49,762 nt of DNA from Cryptosporangium minutisporangium (GTDB lineage Bacteria > Actinomycetota > Actinomycetes > Mycobacteriales > Cryptosporangiaceae), in NCBI RefSeq assembly GCF_039536245.1, contig NZ_BAAAYN010000042.1, forward strand, positions 1 to 49,762, given 5' to 3'. The stretch's first letter is position 1. Each line of letters opens with the position of its first letter. Positions 26,803 through 34,577 of this stretch are shown here, piece by piece. The translations under genes were made by a program, and so were the position numbers. The notes beneath the pieces were generated by a model. It was not told the DNA's origin and did not search any database. It saw only the letters and a program-made list of their open reading frames with translations.

Positions 26803-26820
26803 TGACCGTTCGAACGGTCA
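26803..26820. promoter_or_regulatory. Perfect 18-bp palindrome between the two precursor genes
   Basis: TGACCGTTCGAACGGTCA reads identically on both strands. It sits 25 bases upstream of the precursor 1 ATG and 23 bases after the precursor 2 stop. With no loop it is more like an operator for a dimeric regulator than a terminator. In RNA a short stem of up to seven pairs is also possible. The two XRE-TPR regulators of the locus are natural candidates to bind it. Confidence 0.5.
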
Positions 26821-26842
26821 GGAGAGGATGAAACGAGGGCTG

Positions 26843-26983
26843 TCAGCCCATGATGTTGCTGGCGCAGTTGCCGCCCGCGCAGGTCGCGCCGCAGCCGTTG
26901 TCGCTCGCTCCGACCGCCTCGGCACGCGGATCGGTCACGACCTGCACTTCGAGGTTGAAGTCGTCCGCACTAGATCCAGTCAC
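26843..26983 (-). CDS. lanA: FxLD-type lanthipeptide precursor 2 (FxLE variant)
   Basis: A 46-residue peptide from a GTG with GGGAGAA a few bases upstream. The leader repeats the spacing of precursor 1 (DDF at residues 7-9) but ends F-N-L-E at 9-12, not FxLD, followed by VQVVTDP. The core has three cysteines (31, 35, 40) and few dehydratable residues (Ser27, Thr34, Ser42). ASDNGCGATC and NCASN resemble the ring regions of precursor 1. Asp28 before Asn29-Gly30 corresponds to the Asp33-Gly34 site of precursor 1. It is the first precursor in transcription order. The conserved leader and different core suggest two distinct products from one enzyme set. Confidence 0.9.
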   Translation of the reverse strand: MTGSSADDFNLEVQVVTDPRAEAVGASDNGCGATCAGGNCASNIMG

Positions 26984-27015
26984 GAGGTTCTCCCTGTCTT
27001 GAGGACTTCCGTTGT

Positions 27016-27342
27016 TCAGGTGTGGCGCGCCAACTGCGCGATGTAGAGGTGTCCTCCGACGTCTCGCAGGTGATGGCAGAGGGCGCGGGCCAACAGATTG
27101 TTCGGGGCGAGTTGCTCCCAGGACGCGACGAGAACACCGTCGGCATCGCCGCCTTCCACCACCGCCAGGCAGGCACCAAAAGCCGCCGGAGGCGCGCCGC
27201 CACACCCGACGGAGTTGCGGTAGCAGGTCACTAGGTTCACCCCTTCGACCTCGGCCGCGGTGCGCAGCTTCGCGAGCAGAGGCGCCGCATCTGCGGGCGA
27301 CGAGGCGCTCAGATATCCCACGACGCGACGCGGCGACCTCAT
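27016..27342 (-). CDS. Small resolvase-fold protein, catalytic residues apparently lost
   Basis: 108 residues with a near-ideal Shine-Dalgarno (AAAGGAGGT) ahead of the ATG. The sequence follows the serine-resolvase N-terminal fold: VVGYLSASSPADA matches 'vgYaRvSs', LRTAAEVEGVNLVTCYRN the first helix and strand, FGACLAVVEGGDADGVLVASWEQLAPN the 'al..l..gead.lvv..ldRlgR' region. The arginines of YxR and of DRLxR are replaced (Ser, Ala/Pro), and there is no DNA-binding C-terminal domain, so recombination is unlikely. It starts the minus-strand cluster 32 bases before precursor 2 and probably has a role in the pathway or its control. GACCT/AGGTC arms (27346-27360) flank the ribosome-binding site and could form a small stem. 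Confidence 0.7.
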   Translation of the reverse strand: MRSPRRVVGYLSASSPADAAPLLAKLRTAAEVEGVNLVTCYRNSVGCGGAPPAAFGACLAVVEGGDADGVLVASWEQLAPNNLLARALCHHLRDVGGHLYIAQLARHT

Positions 27343-27395
27343 GGTGACCTCCTTTAGGTCAGGCGGTGCGCCAGGTAGTCCACCGTCCAGCAGAG

Positions 27396-27424
27396 TTGAC
27401 TCCTGGTGCTTGCGTCGTCACGAT
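27396..27424 (+). promoter_or_regulatory. Possible promoter for the second XRE regulator
   Basis: TTGACT, a 17-base spacer and CACGAT lie in the 184-base divergent gap, about 100 bases before the ATG at 27527. The -35 is good and the -10 is poor (3 of 6 matches). Weak evidence on its own. Confidence 0.25.
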
Positions 27425-27526
27425 CGTCGCCACTCCGCCCGCTCTCGGGAGGAGCCAGAAGGAGGCCAGTTCGGGGGCCAGCAGCGGCACCTCGTGGGGG
27501 CCTGCGGCGATGAAGAGGAGCCGAAG

Positions 27527-29068
27527 ATGGGATCGGTGACCGAGGCGCGCGCACGGTTCGGCTCCTCGCTCGCGGCAGCACGCTTCAACGCGGGCTACCT
27601 AACCCAGCAAGCGTGGGCCGACGCTCTCAACGAACTGGCGTCAGCACCGACGCTCACTCGCGCTGAGGTCGGCAGATGGGAGCGCGGAGTGCGGGTGCCC
27701 CATGCGTGGCTCCCATTGATCGCTCACAGTCTCGGACTACCGCTCCTAGACCTCGCGCGGGCTGCCGCGGTTGCCCGCCGCGCTGACGGCTCAACGGGTG
27801 CTACTCCGTCGGCGTCATCAGCGGCCGAGTCGGTCTCGCATTGTCCTGCCGACCAGCCCGACCCTGATCGGAGTTCACTGCAAACTTTTGCCGTCCCGGC
27901 CGACGACGGCCTGGACGTAGCCTGGAACGGAACTGGTTTCCTGCAACTGCTGGAGGGCTGGTCGTACCCGATGCTCAACCGGCGCAGCTTCCTGACGATC
28001 GCGGGCGTCGCGCTGACCCAGCCGGCGTGGAGCGCCGTGGACCAACCAGCCCCATCCCTCGCGGCGGCTCAGGGTGATGAGATGCGCGTGAGCGACCCTT
28101 TGCTGAGTCTGATCGAAGACGTCGTAGCCCACGCCCAGCGCCTCGACGACCACGCCGGCGGAGGAGCCGCCGACTTCGTTGAGGCTCAGTTCGGGCAGGT
28201 CGCGCAGCTCTTGCGCCGCGCCAGTTACGACGCCGCGTCCGGACGCAGGCTGGCAGCTTCTGCCGCACAGCTGGCACAGACCGCCGGATTCATGGCCTAC
28301 GACGCCGGGCACGATGGGGCAGCCCAACGCTGGTACCTCACGGGGCTGCGCGCCGCGCACGCCGCGGCGGACCCCGGCTTGTCCGCAAGCATCCTCGGTC
28401 TGATGAGCAACCAGGCCATCACCCTTGGGGCACTCGCCGACGCGACCCAGTTGGGGTCCGCCGCATCCGAAGCCGCCGCCAAGTCGCCCCCCGTAGTCCA
28501 AGCGCTCTTGGCGGCTCGGGTGAGCCTCGCGCACGCTGCGAGCGGTGACCTCACCGCTCATCGGTATGCATGCGACCGGATGCGAGGGGCGCTCAAGAGC
28601 GCTGAAGTCGGCGGAGAACCTGTACCGCGGTGGGCCACCTATGTGACACCGACCGAGTTGGACGCGATCGCCGGGCGGGGCATGGTGATGCTCGCAGGCC
28701 ATGTGCCGGGTAGCCGAGCGAAACATCTGCTGATCGAGGCCGAGCAGCTGTTGGTAGGCCGTGCGCGAACCGGTGCGGGTGAGGTCCCGCAGCGCTCGGC
28801 ATTGCGGCACGGCGCGTGGTTGGCGCTGGCCCACGTGCGAACCGGTGAGTTGGACAGTGCAGTGGCCGCTGGACGGCAATGTCTTCCGCGGCTCCGCACA
28901 GTTGCATCGGTGCGGAGCGTTCGTCTCCTCGGTCGGCTCCGCCGCGAGCTGGCACCTCACGCACGTCGGTCCATCGAGGTGAGTGAGCTGCTCCGCGAAC
29001 TCTCCGGCTACCTCGATAGCCCGACGCAGCAAGACCCCGGTGACGACGGAGTGCCGGTTCGCGTCTGA
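27527..29068 (+). CDS. XRE-family regulator with long helical-repeat sensor domain
   Basis: 513 residues. ATG 27527 has GAAGAGGAG six bases upstream, and the longer open frame to the left is ignored because the family starts at VTEARARFG. Residues 1-75 are an XRE helix-turn-helix (LTQQAWADALNELAS, LTRAEVGRWERGVRVPHAW) that aligns without gaps to the regulator at 19114. At 149-165 sits MLNRRSFLTIAGVAL, common in this regulator group and resembling a Tat signal but internal. From about 195 the protein is helical repeats (VAHAQRLDDHAGGGAADFV, RWYLTGLRAAHAAADPGLS, RTGELDSAVAAGRQCLPRL). It is divergent from the precursor operon and separated from it by one shared promoter region, so it is the prime candidate for its local regulator. 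Confidence 0.85.
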   Translation: MGSVTEARARFGSSLAAARFNAGYLTQQAWADALNELASAPTLTRAEVGRWERGVRVPHAWLPLIAHSLGLPLLDLARAAAVARRADGSTGATPSASSAAESVSHCPADQPDPDRSSLQTFAVPADDGLDVAWNGTGFLQLLEGWSYPMLNRRSFLTIAGVALTQPAWSAVDQPAPSLAAAQGDEMRVSDPLLSLIEDVVAHAQRLDDHAGGGAADFVEAQFGQVAQLLRRASYDAASGRRLAASAAQLAQTAGFMAYDAGHDGAAQRWYLTGLRAAHAAADPGLSASILGLMSNQAITLGALADATQLGSAASEAAAKSPPVVQALLAARVSLAHAASGDLTAHRYACDRMRGALKSAEVGGEPVPRWATYVTPTELDAIAGRGMVMLAGHVPGSRAKHLLIEAEQLLVGRARTGAGEVPQRSALRHGAWLALAHVRTGELDSAVAAGRQCLPRLRTVASVRSVRLLGRLRRELAPHARRSIEVSELLRELSGYLDSPTQQDPGDDGVPVRV

Positions 29069-29310
29069 ATCAGTGCTGCGCCGCAGCTCAAAGCCGAGCT
29101 GGCGGCCCACTCCACTAGCCAAGCTGCGCTGCCTACACGCTGCGGCCAGCACGTGCTGGCCCTCAACTGGCCCCTTACCTGGCTCCTCCGCCGTCGCGGG
29201 ATCACCACCAGCATCGTGGCACGAGCCGACCGCGCGTCCAGCTCCGTTGCCCAGCGGTATCGGAGCTGCGTCGCGACCCGGCACCCAGGGTGGACCGAAG
29301 GGAAGGCACG

Positions 29311-30129
29311 GTGAAATCGGCTGAGATCAGGTGGCGTGATGCTGTCGCCCCTCATCCCATCAACGGTGTCGGTCGACCGGTTCGCTGGCCGACAGACCCC
29401 GAGCCCGGTGCCGGTGCGCGGATTGGCCGGCCGTCGGTGATGGGTCAACCAAGCACGGATTTGGTGGTGGAGAGGACGGTGGCAGCAGCGGGGACGTACC
29501 TGGCCGATGACTTCTGGTTGCTCGCGCACGACCGGCCGGACGGATCGTCGTGGTTGTCCTCGCGCACGCTGAACTCTGGACTCGCAGGCGCGTTGCTGGC
29601 CGAGTTGGTGCTGGCAGGGCTTCTGGACGTCCAAGCCGGCCGATTGAAGCTGGTCAGTGAGGAAGCGCCGCCGGATTCGTTGATGCACGAGGTGCTGGCC
29701 GATCTGCGGGCGAATCCGGCAGAGCGTGATGTACGGACGTGGCTGGACTATCTGGCGGAACAGGAGTCGGGGGATGCTTCGCTGCGCGTGGCTGAGCGTC
29801 TGATCCGCGCCGGCATCGTCGAACGACGCGAACGCCGAAGCCTGCTGCGCAGGGCGGTCCGGTACGCCCCGCTGGACGCCCGAACGGGCTGGCCGGCTGT
29901 CCGGCTGCAAAGCCAGGCCCACCGCAACGCGGTTGCGCCGGTCCGGGATCTGATGCTGGTGGGTCTGGTCGGCGCCACCGAGTTGACCCGACGAGTGTTC
30001 GCCGAACATGTCTCCCACCCGGACACCTATGTCTGGTGGTGCGTCGACCGGCAACTGCCTGGACCGCTGCACCTCCTGGTGCACGAGGTCAGTGCCGCGG
30101 TGGGCAGGGCGGCCGCGACACCGCTGTGA
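29311..30129 (+). CDS. GPP34 (GOLPH3-like) family protein
   Basis: 272 residues from GTG 29311, which follows GAAGGGAAGG. GTG 29290 and ATG 29440 are alternatives, the last being nearest to where family similarity begins. The core is GPP34: TYLADDFWLLAHD, SSRTLNSGLAGALLAELVLAGLL, LMHEVLADLRANPAERDVRTWLDYLA, AERLIRAGIVERRERR. The eukaryotic homologue binds phosphatidylinositol-4-phosphate on Golgi membranes. The actinobacterial proteins are of unknown role, often near regulators or membrane proteins. It is followed 97 bases later by the permease gene. Confidence 0.8.
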   Translation: MKSAEIRWRDAVAPHPINGVGRPVRWPTDPEPGAGARIGRPSVMGQPSTDLVVERTVAAAGTYLADDFWLLAHDRPDGSSWLSSRTLNSGLAGALLAELVLAGLLDVQAGRLKLVSEEAPPDSLMHEVLADLRANPAERDVRTWLDYLAEQESGDASLRVAERLIRAGIVERRERRSLLRRAVRYAPLDARTGWPAVRLQSQAHRNAVAPVRDLMLVGLVGATELTRRVFAEHVSHPDTYVWWCVDRQLPGPLHLLVHEVSAAVGRAAATPL

Positions 30130-30226
30130 CCCACTCCCGCTGCCCTTCGACTGGAGCCGCGAACACCGGGCCATCGTCCTTGCCCTTCGTATCCGTTGTC
30201 TGTCCATATAGGACTGGAGTGACACT

Positions 30227-31732
30227 GTGGCAACAGCAACACCCGACCGGCCGAGCCTGGTCGCTGCGTCGTTGGCCCGCAGCCGATTAGGCACCTCGCA
30301 AGTAGCGTCGTTCGCGCTCTCGGCGGTGGCGCCGCTGACCGTGTCAGCCGGCGTGGTGCCGATCGCGTTCGCGGTCACAGGGCTGACCGGCCTTCCAATC
30401 GTGTTCCCCGCCGTGGCCTCGATCCTGGCCCTATTCGCCGTGGGTTACATCGCGATGGTGCGGCTGGTTCCCAACGCCGGGGCGTTCTACGCGCTGATAA
30501 CCCACGGTTTGGGGCGACAGGTCGGGGTCGCCGCCGCGTTCATGGCGTGGGCGGGTTATAGCTGCTTCGCGCTGGCTCTACTCGGATCGTTCGGGGCGGG
30601 CGCGGACGGTCTGGCCCGCGACTGGGCGGGGTTTTCGGCCCCGTGGTGGATGTGGGCGCTGGGCGCGTGGGCGCTCGCCGGCATCCTGGGCCTGATCCGC
30701 ATCAAAAGCGTCAGCACGGTCCTCGGAGTCCTGCTGCTCGGCGAGCTGCTGGTTGCCCTCATGTACGCGGCGGTGTTCCTGCTGCACCCGGCGGGCGGCA
30801 GCATCCCGACGCAGACCCTGTCGCCAACCAACCTGATCGCCCCGGGCATGGGCGCGGCAATCGCGCTGGCGGTCCTATCCTTCGTCGGTTTCGAGGGCCC
30901 GGCGGCGTACTCGGAGAACACCCGCAATCAGGGAACAGTGGGACGCGCTATCTACACGTCCCTTGCCGCAGCCGCCGGTGTCTATTTCCTCTTCGCGTTC
31001 GCCCTCATCGTCACCGTCGGGCAGGACCAGATAGTGGCGGTCAGCGCTGAGGGCGGTGCAAATACCGTGTTCGACCTCGCTGCGGTCCACCTCCCCGCCC
31101 CTCTGGTCGACCTCGGGTGGTTGTTCTTCACCACCAGCATGTTCGCCGCGCTAGTGGCCTTCCGGTCGATCTGCGACCGCTACCAGTTCAGCCTCGGCCG
31201 CGAAGGCGTCTTGCCCCCCGCGTTCGCGCGGACGAGCACCCGCACCGGTGCGCCCATCACCGCGTCCCTGCTCATGAGCACTCTCAGCGCCGCCGTCATC
31301 GCCGTCTTCGCCCTCACCGGCCTCGACCCTCTGCTCCAACTTTTCTACTACGGTGCCGGGCTCGGCGGCTTCATCATCCTCGCGCTCCTGGTCCTGACCT
31401 CGATCGGCATCGTCCGCTACTTCTCCCGAATCCCGGCCGAGGCCGCCCAGGTCACCCGCTGGCAGGGGCAAACCGCTCCGATCCTGGCTACCGGAGCGCT
31501 GCTGACCATGCTCGTCCTGGTCCTCGCCAACTTCGACGTCCTGCTCGGGGTCTCCCCACACTCGCCTCTGCGCTGGGCACTTCCAGCCACCGTCCTCCTA
31601 CCCGCAGCGGGCGGCCTCGTCTGGGCTCGAATCTTGCGAGCCAGGCAGCCCGAGACGTATCAGGCCATCGGTCTGGGTCCCAATGCGATCGGCCGCCGCA
31701 GCACCACCCAAGCCGTGACGGAGACCGCATGA
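30227..31732 (+). CDS. APC-superfamily amino acid/polyamine permease
   Basis: 501 residues, GTG start. About twelve hydrophobic segments are visible, beginning VASFALSAVAPLTVSAGVV and ending ATVLLPAAGGLVWA. Family features: the helix 1 region SAVAPLT, helix 6 motif AVLSFVGFEGPAAYSENTRN typical of APC transporters, and SICDRYQFSLGREGVLP in the helix 8-9 loop. The predicted role is proton-coupled amino acid or amine uptake or exchange in the cytoplasmic membrane. The substrate cannot be told. The GNAT gene overlaps its stop by four bases, so transport and acetylation may serve one compound. It is not a lanthipeptide exporter type. Confidence 0.87.
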   Translation: MATATPDRPSLVAASLARSRLGTSQVASFALSAVAPLTVSAGVVPIAFAVTGLTGLPIVFPAVASILALFAVGYIAMVRLVPNAGAFYALITHGLGRQVGVAAAFMAWAGYSCFALALLGSFGAGADGLARDWAGFSAPWWMWALGAWALAGILGLIRIKSVSTVLGVLLLGELLVALMYAAVFLLHPAGGSIPTQTLSPTNLIAPGMGAAIALAVLSFVGFEGPAAYSENTRNQGTVGRAIYTSLAAAAGVYFLFAFALIVTVGQDQIVAVSAEGGANTVFDLAAVHLPAPLVDLGWLFFTTSMFAALVAFRSICDRYQFSLGREGVLPPAFARTSTRTGAPITASLLMSTLSAAVIAVFALTGLDPLLQLFYYGAGLGGFIILALLVLTSIGIVRYFSRIPAEAAQVTRWQGQTAPILATGALLTMLVLVLANFDVLLGVSPHSPLRWALPATVLLPAAGGLVWARILRARQPETYQAIGLGPNAIGRRSTTQAVTETA

Positions 31733-32418
31733 ACGCGCCCCGTACCCACACGATCTATCGTGCGGGCCCCGACCACTACGGCGACCTCGGCGCTTTCGGC
31801 GCGCTGATCGGCAGCGCCTTCGCCAGCCTGTCCGCCGTCCGCTGGCTGGTGCCTGGCAACCCGACCGTCCACGGCGACCTGACCGGCCCGGGCAATCCGG
31901 CCAGCAGGGCGGTCGTGTTCGCCCGGTGGGCCGAGTTGCAGACCGCCGACGCCCTGAGCCGCGGCCACGTCGACGTTATCGACGTCGACCACGTCCCGGT
32001 CGCCATCGCGGTCTGGTTCACCAATCCGCACGCCAAACCCGCACCGGACTACGACCAACAACTCCATCGCGCAGTCGGACGCAGCCACATCGACCGGTTC
32101 CGCAGCCTCGAGGCCACGATGGGCGCCGCGCACCCGAGCGGCGACCACCACCACTTGCTCCTACTGGCCGTCCGGCCCGACCAGCAGAATCAGGGCCACG
32201 GATCAGCGCTGCTCACCCACCATCACCAAACGCTAGACCGGGTCGGCGTCCCGGCCTACCTGGAAGCCGCCAGCCCGGAGAGTTCCCGCCTCTACCTGCG
32301 ACATGGCTACACCCATCTCGGCGGACCGCTGACCCTGCCCGGCAACCACGCCCCAGATCTGTGGCCCATGTGGCGGGATCCACAACGCGCCGAGACGCAC
32401 CAACAGCCCCGTCTGTAA
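31729..32418 (+). CDS. GNAT N-acetyltransferase
   Basis: 229 residues, ATG overlapping the permease stop (ATGA). The acetyl-CoA-binding motif is LLLLAVRPDQQNQGHGSALLTHHH (Q-x-Q-G-x-G-x-A/L) at about 145-165, preceded by a long variable N-terminal half (LSAVRWLVPGNPTVHG, DVDHVPVAIAVWFT). The end has YLEAASPESSRLYLRHGYTH, the usual GNAT substrate-side strand and helix. The layout resembles acetyltransferases acting on small amines. Coupling to the permease suggests intracellular acetylation of its substrate. Ends before a strong hairpin. Confidence 0.85.
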   Translation: MNAPRTHTIYRAGPDHYGDLGAFGALIGSAFASLSAVRWLVPGNPTVHGDLTGPGNPASRAVVFARWAELQTADALSRGHVDVIDVDHVPVAIAVWFTNPHAKPAPDYDQQLHRAVGRSHIDRFRSLEATMGAAHPSGDHHHLLLLAVRPDQQNQGHGSALLTHHHQTLDRVGVPAYLEAASPESSRLYLRHGYTHLGGPLTLPGNHAPDLWPMWRDPQRAETHQQPRL

Positions 32419-32447
32419 AGAGGATCCACTGCCCGGCCCTGTTAACC

Positions 32448-32486
32448 GGCTCCGCTCGACGGCACACCCCACCGCCGAGCGGAGCC
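32448..32486 (+). terminator. Perfect 11-bp hairpin after the permease-GNAT genes
   Basis: GGCTCCGCTCG (32448-32458) pairs with CGAGCGGAGCC (32476-32486) across a 17-base loop, 29 bases after the GNAT stop and 41 before the next ATG. The downstream sequence is C-rich with TTCCCGTCTCC. A likely transcription terminator of the actinobacterial type without a U-tract. Confidence 0.6.
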
Positions 32487-32527
32487 CCCTTCCCGTCTCC
32501 CGACATCTCATCCACCAGGACAAACCC

Positions 32528-32911
32528 ATGACCGCACCGAGTAGCACGGTCACCGCCGAGTCGGTTCTGCTCTTCACCGGTCCGTTGCGGCGTGCCGCCG
32601 GAATGCTTCACCCGCTGGTCGGCGTTCCCGAGCTGACCGAGTTGGTCCTGCACTTCCTGCGGGTCTGCGCCGGCAAGGCACGCGCTGACGGCCTGCACTG
32701 CGACGCTGAACGGCTCGACCGCCTCGTCGAATGCCTGACCGCCGCGCACTACTTCACCCGCGCCGTCGACGCCTACGACCGGGCAGAGCCGGTCACCGAC
32801 CACACCAGGCCCCGCACATTGTCCGGGCCGAGCGTCGGTGCCGCCGGATTCGACGCCCTCGTCGACGGACTGGTGCCGGATCCGCGCACGCAGGCCAGCC
32901 GCCCACGATGA
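32528..32911 (+). CDS. Small hypothetical protein coupled to a methyltransferase gene
   Basis: 127 residues, ATG with AGGACA about eight bases upstream. No known domain recognised. The middle is helical (GMLHPLVGVPELTELVLHFL, CDAERLDRLVECLTAAHYF), with a polar Pro/Thr/Arg tail. It has one Cys near the centre (VCAGKA) and another in LHCDAERL. Its stop overlaps the following methyltransferase start (ATGA), so the pair is co-translated. A role as partner of that enzyme is inference. Confidence 0.55.
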   Translation: MTAPSSTVTAESVLLFTGPLRRAAGMLHPLVGVPELTELVLHFLRVCAGKARADGLHCDAERLDRLVECLTAAHYFTRAVDAYDRAEPVTDHTRPRTLSGPSVGAAGFDALVDGLVPDPRTQASRPR

Positions 32912-33753
32912 CCCTTGATGCCGCGAGTCGCGGGACGGGCTGGTCGGCAGACGGTCGACAGATCGACGTCCACGTCGCGCACCCGGCCCGCCGATATGAC
33001 TACTGGCTCGGCGGTCAGGACAACTTCGCCGCCGATCGCGCATCCGGCGACGCCGTCGCCGCCGTGTTCCCATCCATTCGAGTCGCAGCCGCGGAGAACC
33101 GTGGCTTCCTACGACGCGCGATCCGCTATCTGACCGCAGACGCTGGTGTGCGCCAGTTTCTGGACGTCGGCACCGGATTGCCGACGGCTAACAACACCCA
33201 CGACATCGCGCAGACCATCGCACCTGAGGCACGCATCGTGTACGTCGACAATGACCCCCTCGTCCTCGTGCATGCCAGGGCCCTGCTGACTAGCGCCCCA
33301 CGGGGCCGGACCGCGTATCTCGACGCCGACCTGCGCGATCCGGACAGCATTCTGGGCCACGAACAGCTACCCGAAATCCTGAACTTCGGCGAACCCGTTG
33401 GGCTGGTGCTGGCCGCGATCCTGCACTTCATCGCCGACGCGGACGATCCTGCCCGGCTCGTACGTCACTATCTGGATGCGCTGCCCAGGGGCAGCTACCT
33501 GGTGCTTTCTCATGCCGCGTGCGACGACATGGATCCGGCCACGGCGGAAGCCGTGGCCGCCGCTGCCACCAGCAACGCCAGCGGCGCGTTCCAGCTGCGC
33601 ACCCACGATCAGATCTCCCGGTTCTTTGACGGCCTGACGCTCGTTCCGCCCGGTCTTACCTCCACCGCGACCTGGCGCGCCGACCACGAACCCGAACCGC
33701 GGCCCGCCGACGAGGAGGTCTCCACGTGGGCCGGCGTCGCCTACAAATCCTGA
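32908..33753 (+). CDS. SAM-dependent methyltransferase, DUF574/Methyltransf_19 family
   Basis: 281 residues. Family features: the N-terminal HPARRYDYWLGGQDNFAADR, which is diagnostic, then RRAIRYLTADAGVRQFLDVGTGLPT (SAM-binding), ARIVYVDNDPLVLVHARALL, VGLVLAAILHFIADADDPA, and the end TWRADHEPEPRPADEEVSTWAGVAYKS. This family is strongly expanded in actinomycetes and its physiological substrates are mostly unknown. The ATG overlaps the upstream stop. All expected SAM-site residues seem to be present, so it is likely active. Confidence 0.9.
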   Translation: MTLDAASRGTGWSADGRQIDVHVAHPARRYDYWLGGQDNFAADRASGDAVAAVFPSIRVAAAENRGFLRRAIRYLTADAGVRQFLDVGTGLPTANNTHDIAQTIAPEARIVYVDNDPLVLVHARALLTSAPRGRTAYLDADLRDPDSILGHEQLPEILNFGEPVGLVLAAILHFIADADDPARLVRHYLDALPRGSYLVLSHAACDDMDPATAEAVAAAATSNASGAFQLRTHDQISRFFDGLTLVPPGLTSTATWRADHEPEPRPADEEVSTWAGVAYKS

Positions 33754-33903
33754 CCGCGCCCTCCACGTACCCGTGATCGCGCCACGGTTCTTCGGTCGGG
33801 CCGCGGAACTCTCCCGTGGACCGACCACACCTAACCGGCGAAAGGATCCCAGTGCCGCACGTGACCACCGATTCGACCGGCCGCGCATGAACCGGTCCAT
33901 GCG

Positions 33904-34569
33904 ATGACCGACCTCGAATACACGTACCGGGTCCACGGCCCGGGCGGCGCGCAGGAGCTGCTCGCTTTCGGCATCGGCGCCATCGACCGCGGATCCGGCA
34001 TTGCCAAAATCTGCATCCGGTCAGCAGGGTCGCGTTTCGGTGCGCTCGCCTACCTCATGCCGGTCCTCTGCGTCCGCGCCGCCCTTCTCGCCGCGCGGCG
34101 AACCCCCGGCGTCCGGACGCTCCTCGACGCGTGCGGCGGTGACCTGATCGTCGCGCGGACATCCGCCGGTCCGCTCGGCCAATCCGCGCTGCGGCGAGCC
34201 GACGGGCACACTGTCGCCGACCTGCGGTTCAACGCGGAGACCAACTTGAGCGCTTCGGCACCCTACGACGAGATCGCCGTGCACGGCGAGGTCGCGCAGT
34301 CGGCTGGAATCGCCGCGCTCCACAACTTCGATGCCGTCCTGGTGCCCACCAAGCCCGGCCTGATCACCGCGACGGCCGAGTACGCCGTGGACCTGACGGA
34401 CGGCGGCAGGGGCCAGGGCGTACTTTTCTGCCCCATGGACCTCCCGGTCCAGCGCGCCTCGATATCCGGCGTCCATCTGGTCACCGTCACCATTCGGCAG
34501 CAGCGATGGGGCGTCGCCGAGAGCGTCTTCGTCACCGAGTCGGCGATGACGACCGCGGGCCTTGTCTGA
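33904..34569 (+). CDS. Hypothetical protein, beta-rich
   Basis: 221 residues, ATG 33904, with only a weak upstream ribosome-binding site. No domain recognised. Composition is that of a soluble protein with alternating strands (LEYTYRVHGPGGAQELLAF, GDLIVARTSAG, FDAVLVPTKPGLI, ISGVHLVTVTIRQQRWGVAESV) and one more hydrophobic stretch near residue 50 (FGALAYLMPVLCVRAALLAA). No signal peptide. Its stop lies eight bases from that of the convergent WXG operon. Coding likelihood rests on the sustained frame and composition only. Confidence 0.55.
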   Translation: MTDLEYTYRVHGPGGAQELLAFGIGAIDRGSGIAKICIRSAGSRFGALAYLMPVLCVRAALLAARRTPGVRTLLDACGGDLIVARTSAGPLGQSALRRADGHTVADLRFNAETNLSASAPYDEIAVHGEVAQSAGIAALHNFDAVLVPTKPGLITATAEYAVDLTDGGRGQGVLFCPMDLPVQRASISGVHLVTVTIRQQRWGVAESVFVTESAMTTAGLV

Positions 34570-34577
34570 CCGGACGG

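Noticed and set aside
27971-28020. Twin-arginine signal (NRRSFLTIAGVAL)
   Set aside because: It is internal (residue 149 on) in a cytoplasmic XRE regulator. The motif is a usual feature of this regulator type and not at an N-terminus.
29008-30378. 456-codon minus-strand frame
   Set aside because: Antisense to the end of the XRE regulator and to GPP34; Gln/Arg-rich, no homology visible.
30227-31732. APC permease as exporter of the lanthipeptide
   Set aside because: APC proteins transport small amines and amino acids, and it lies outside the minus-strand RiPP operon. No ABC exporter was found.
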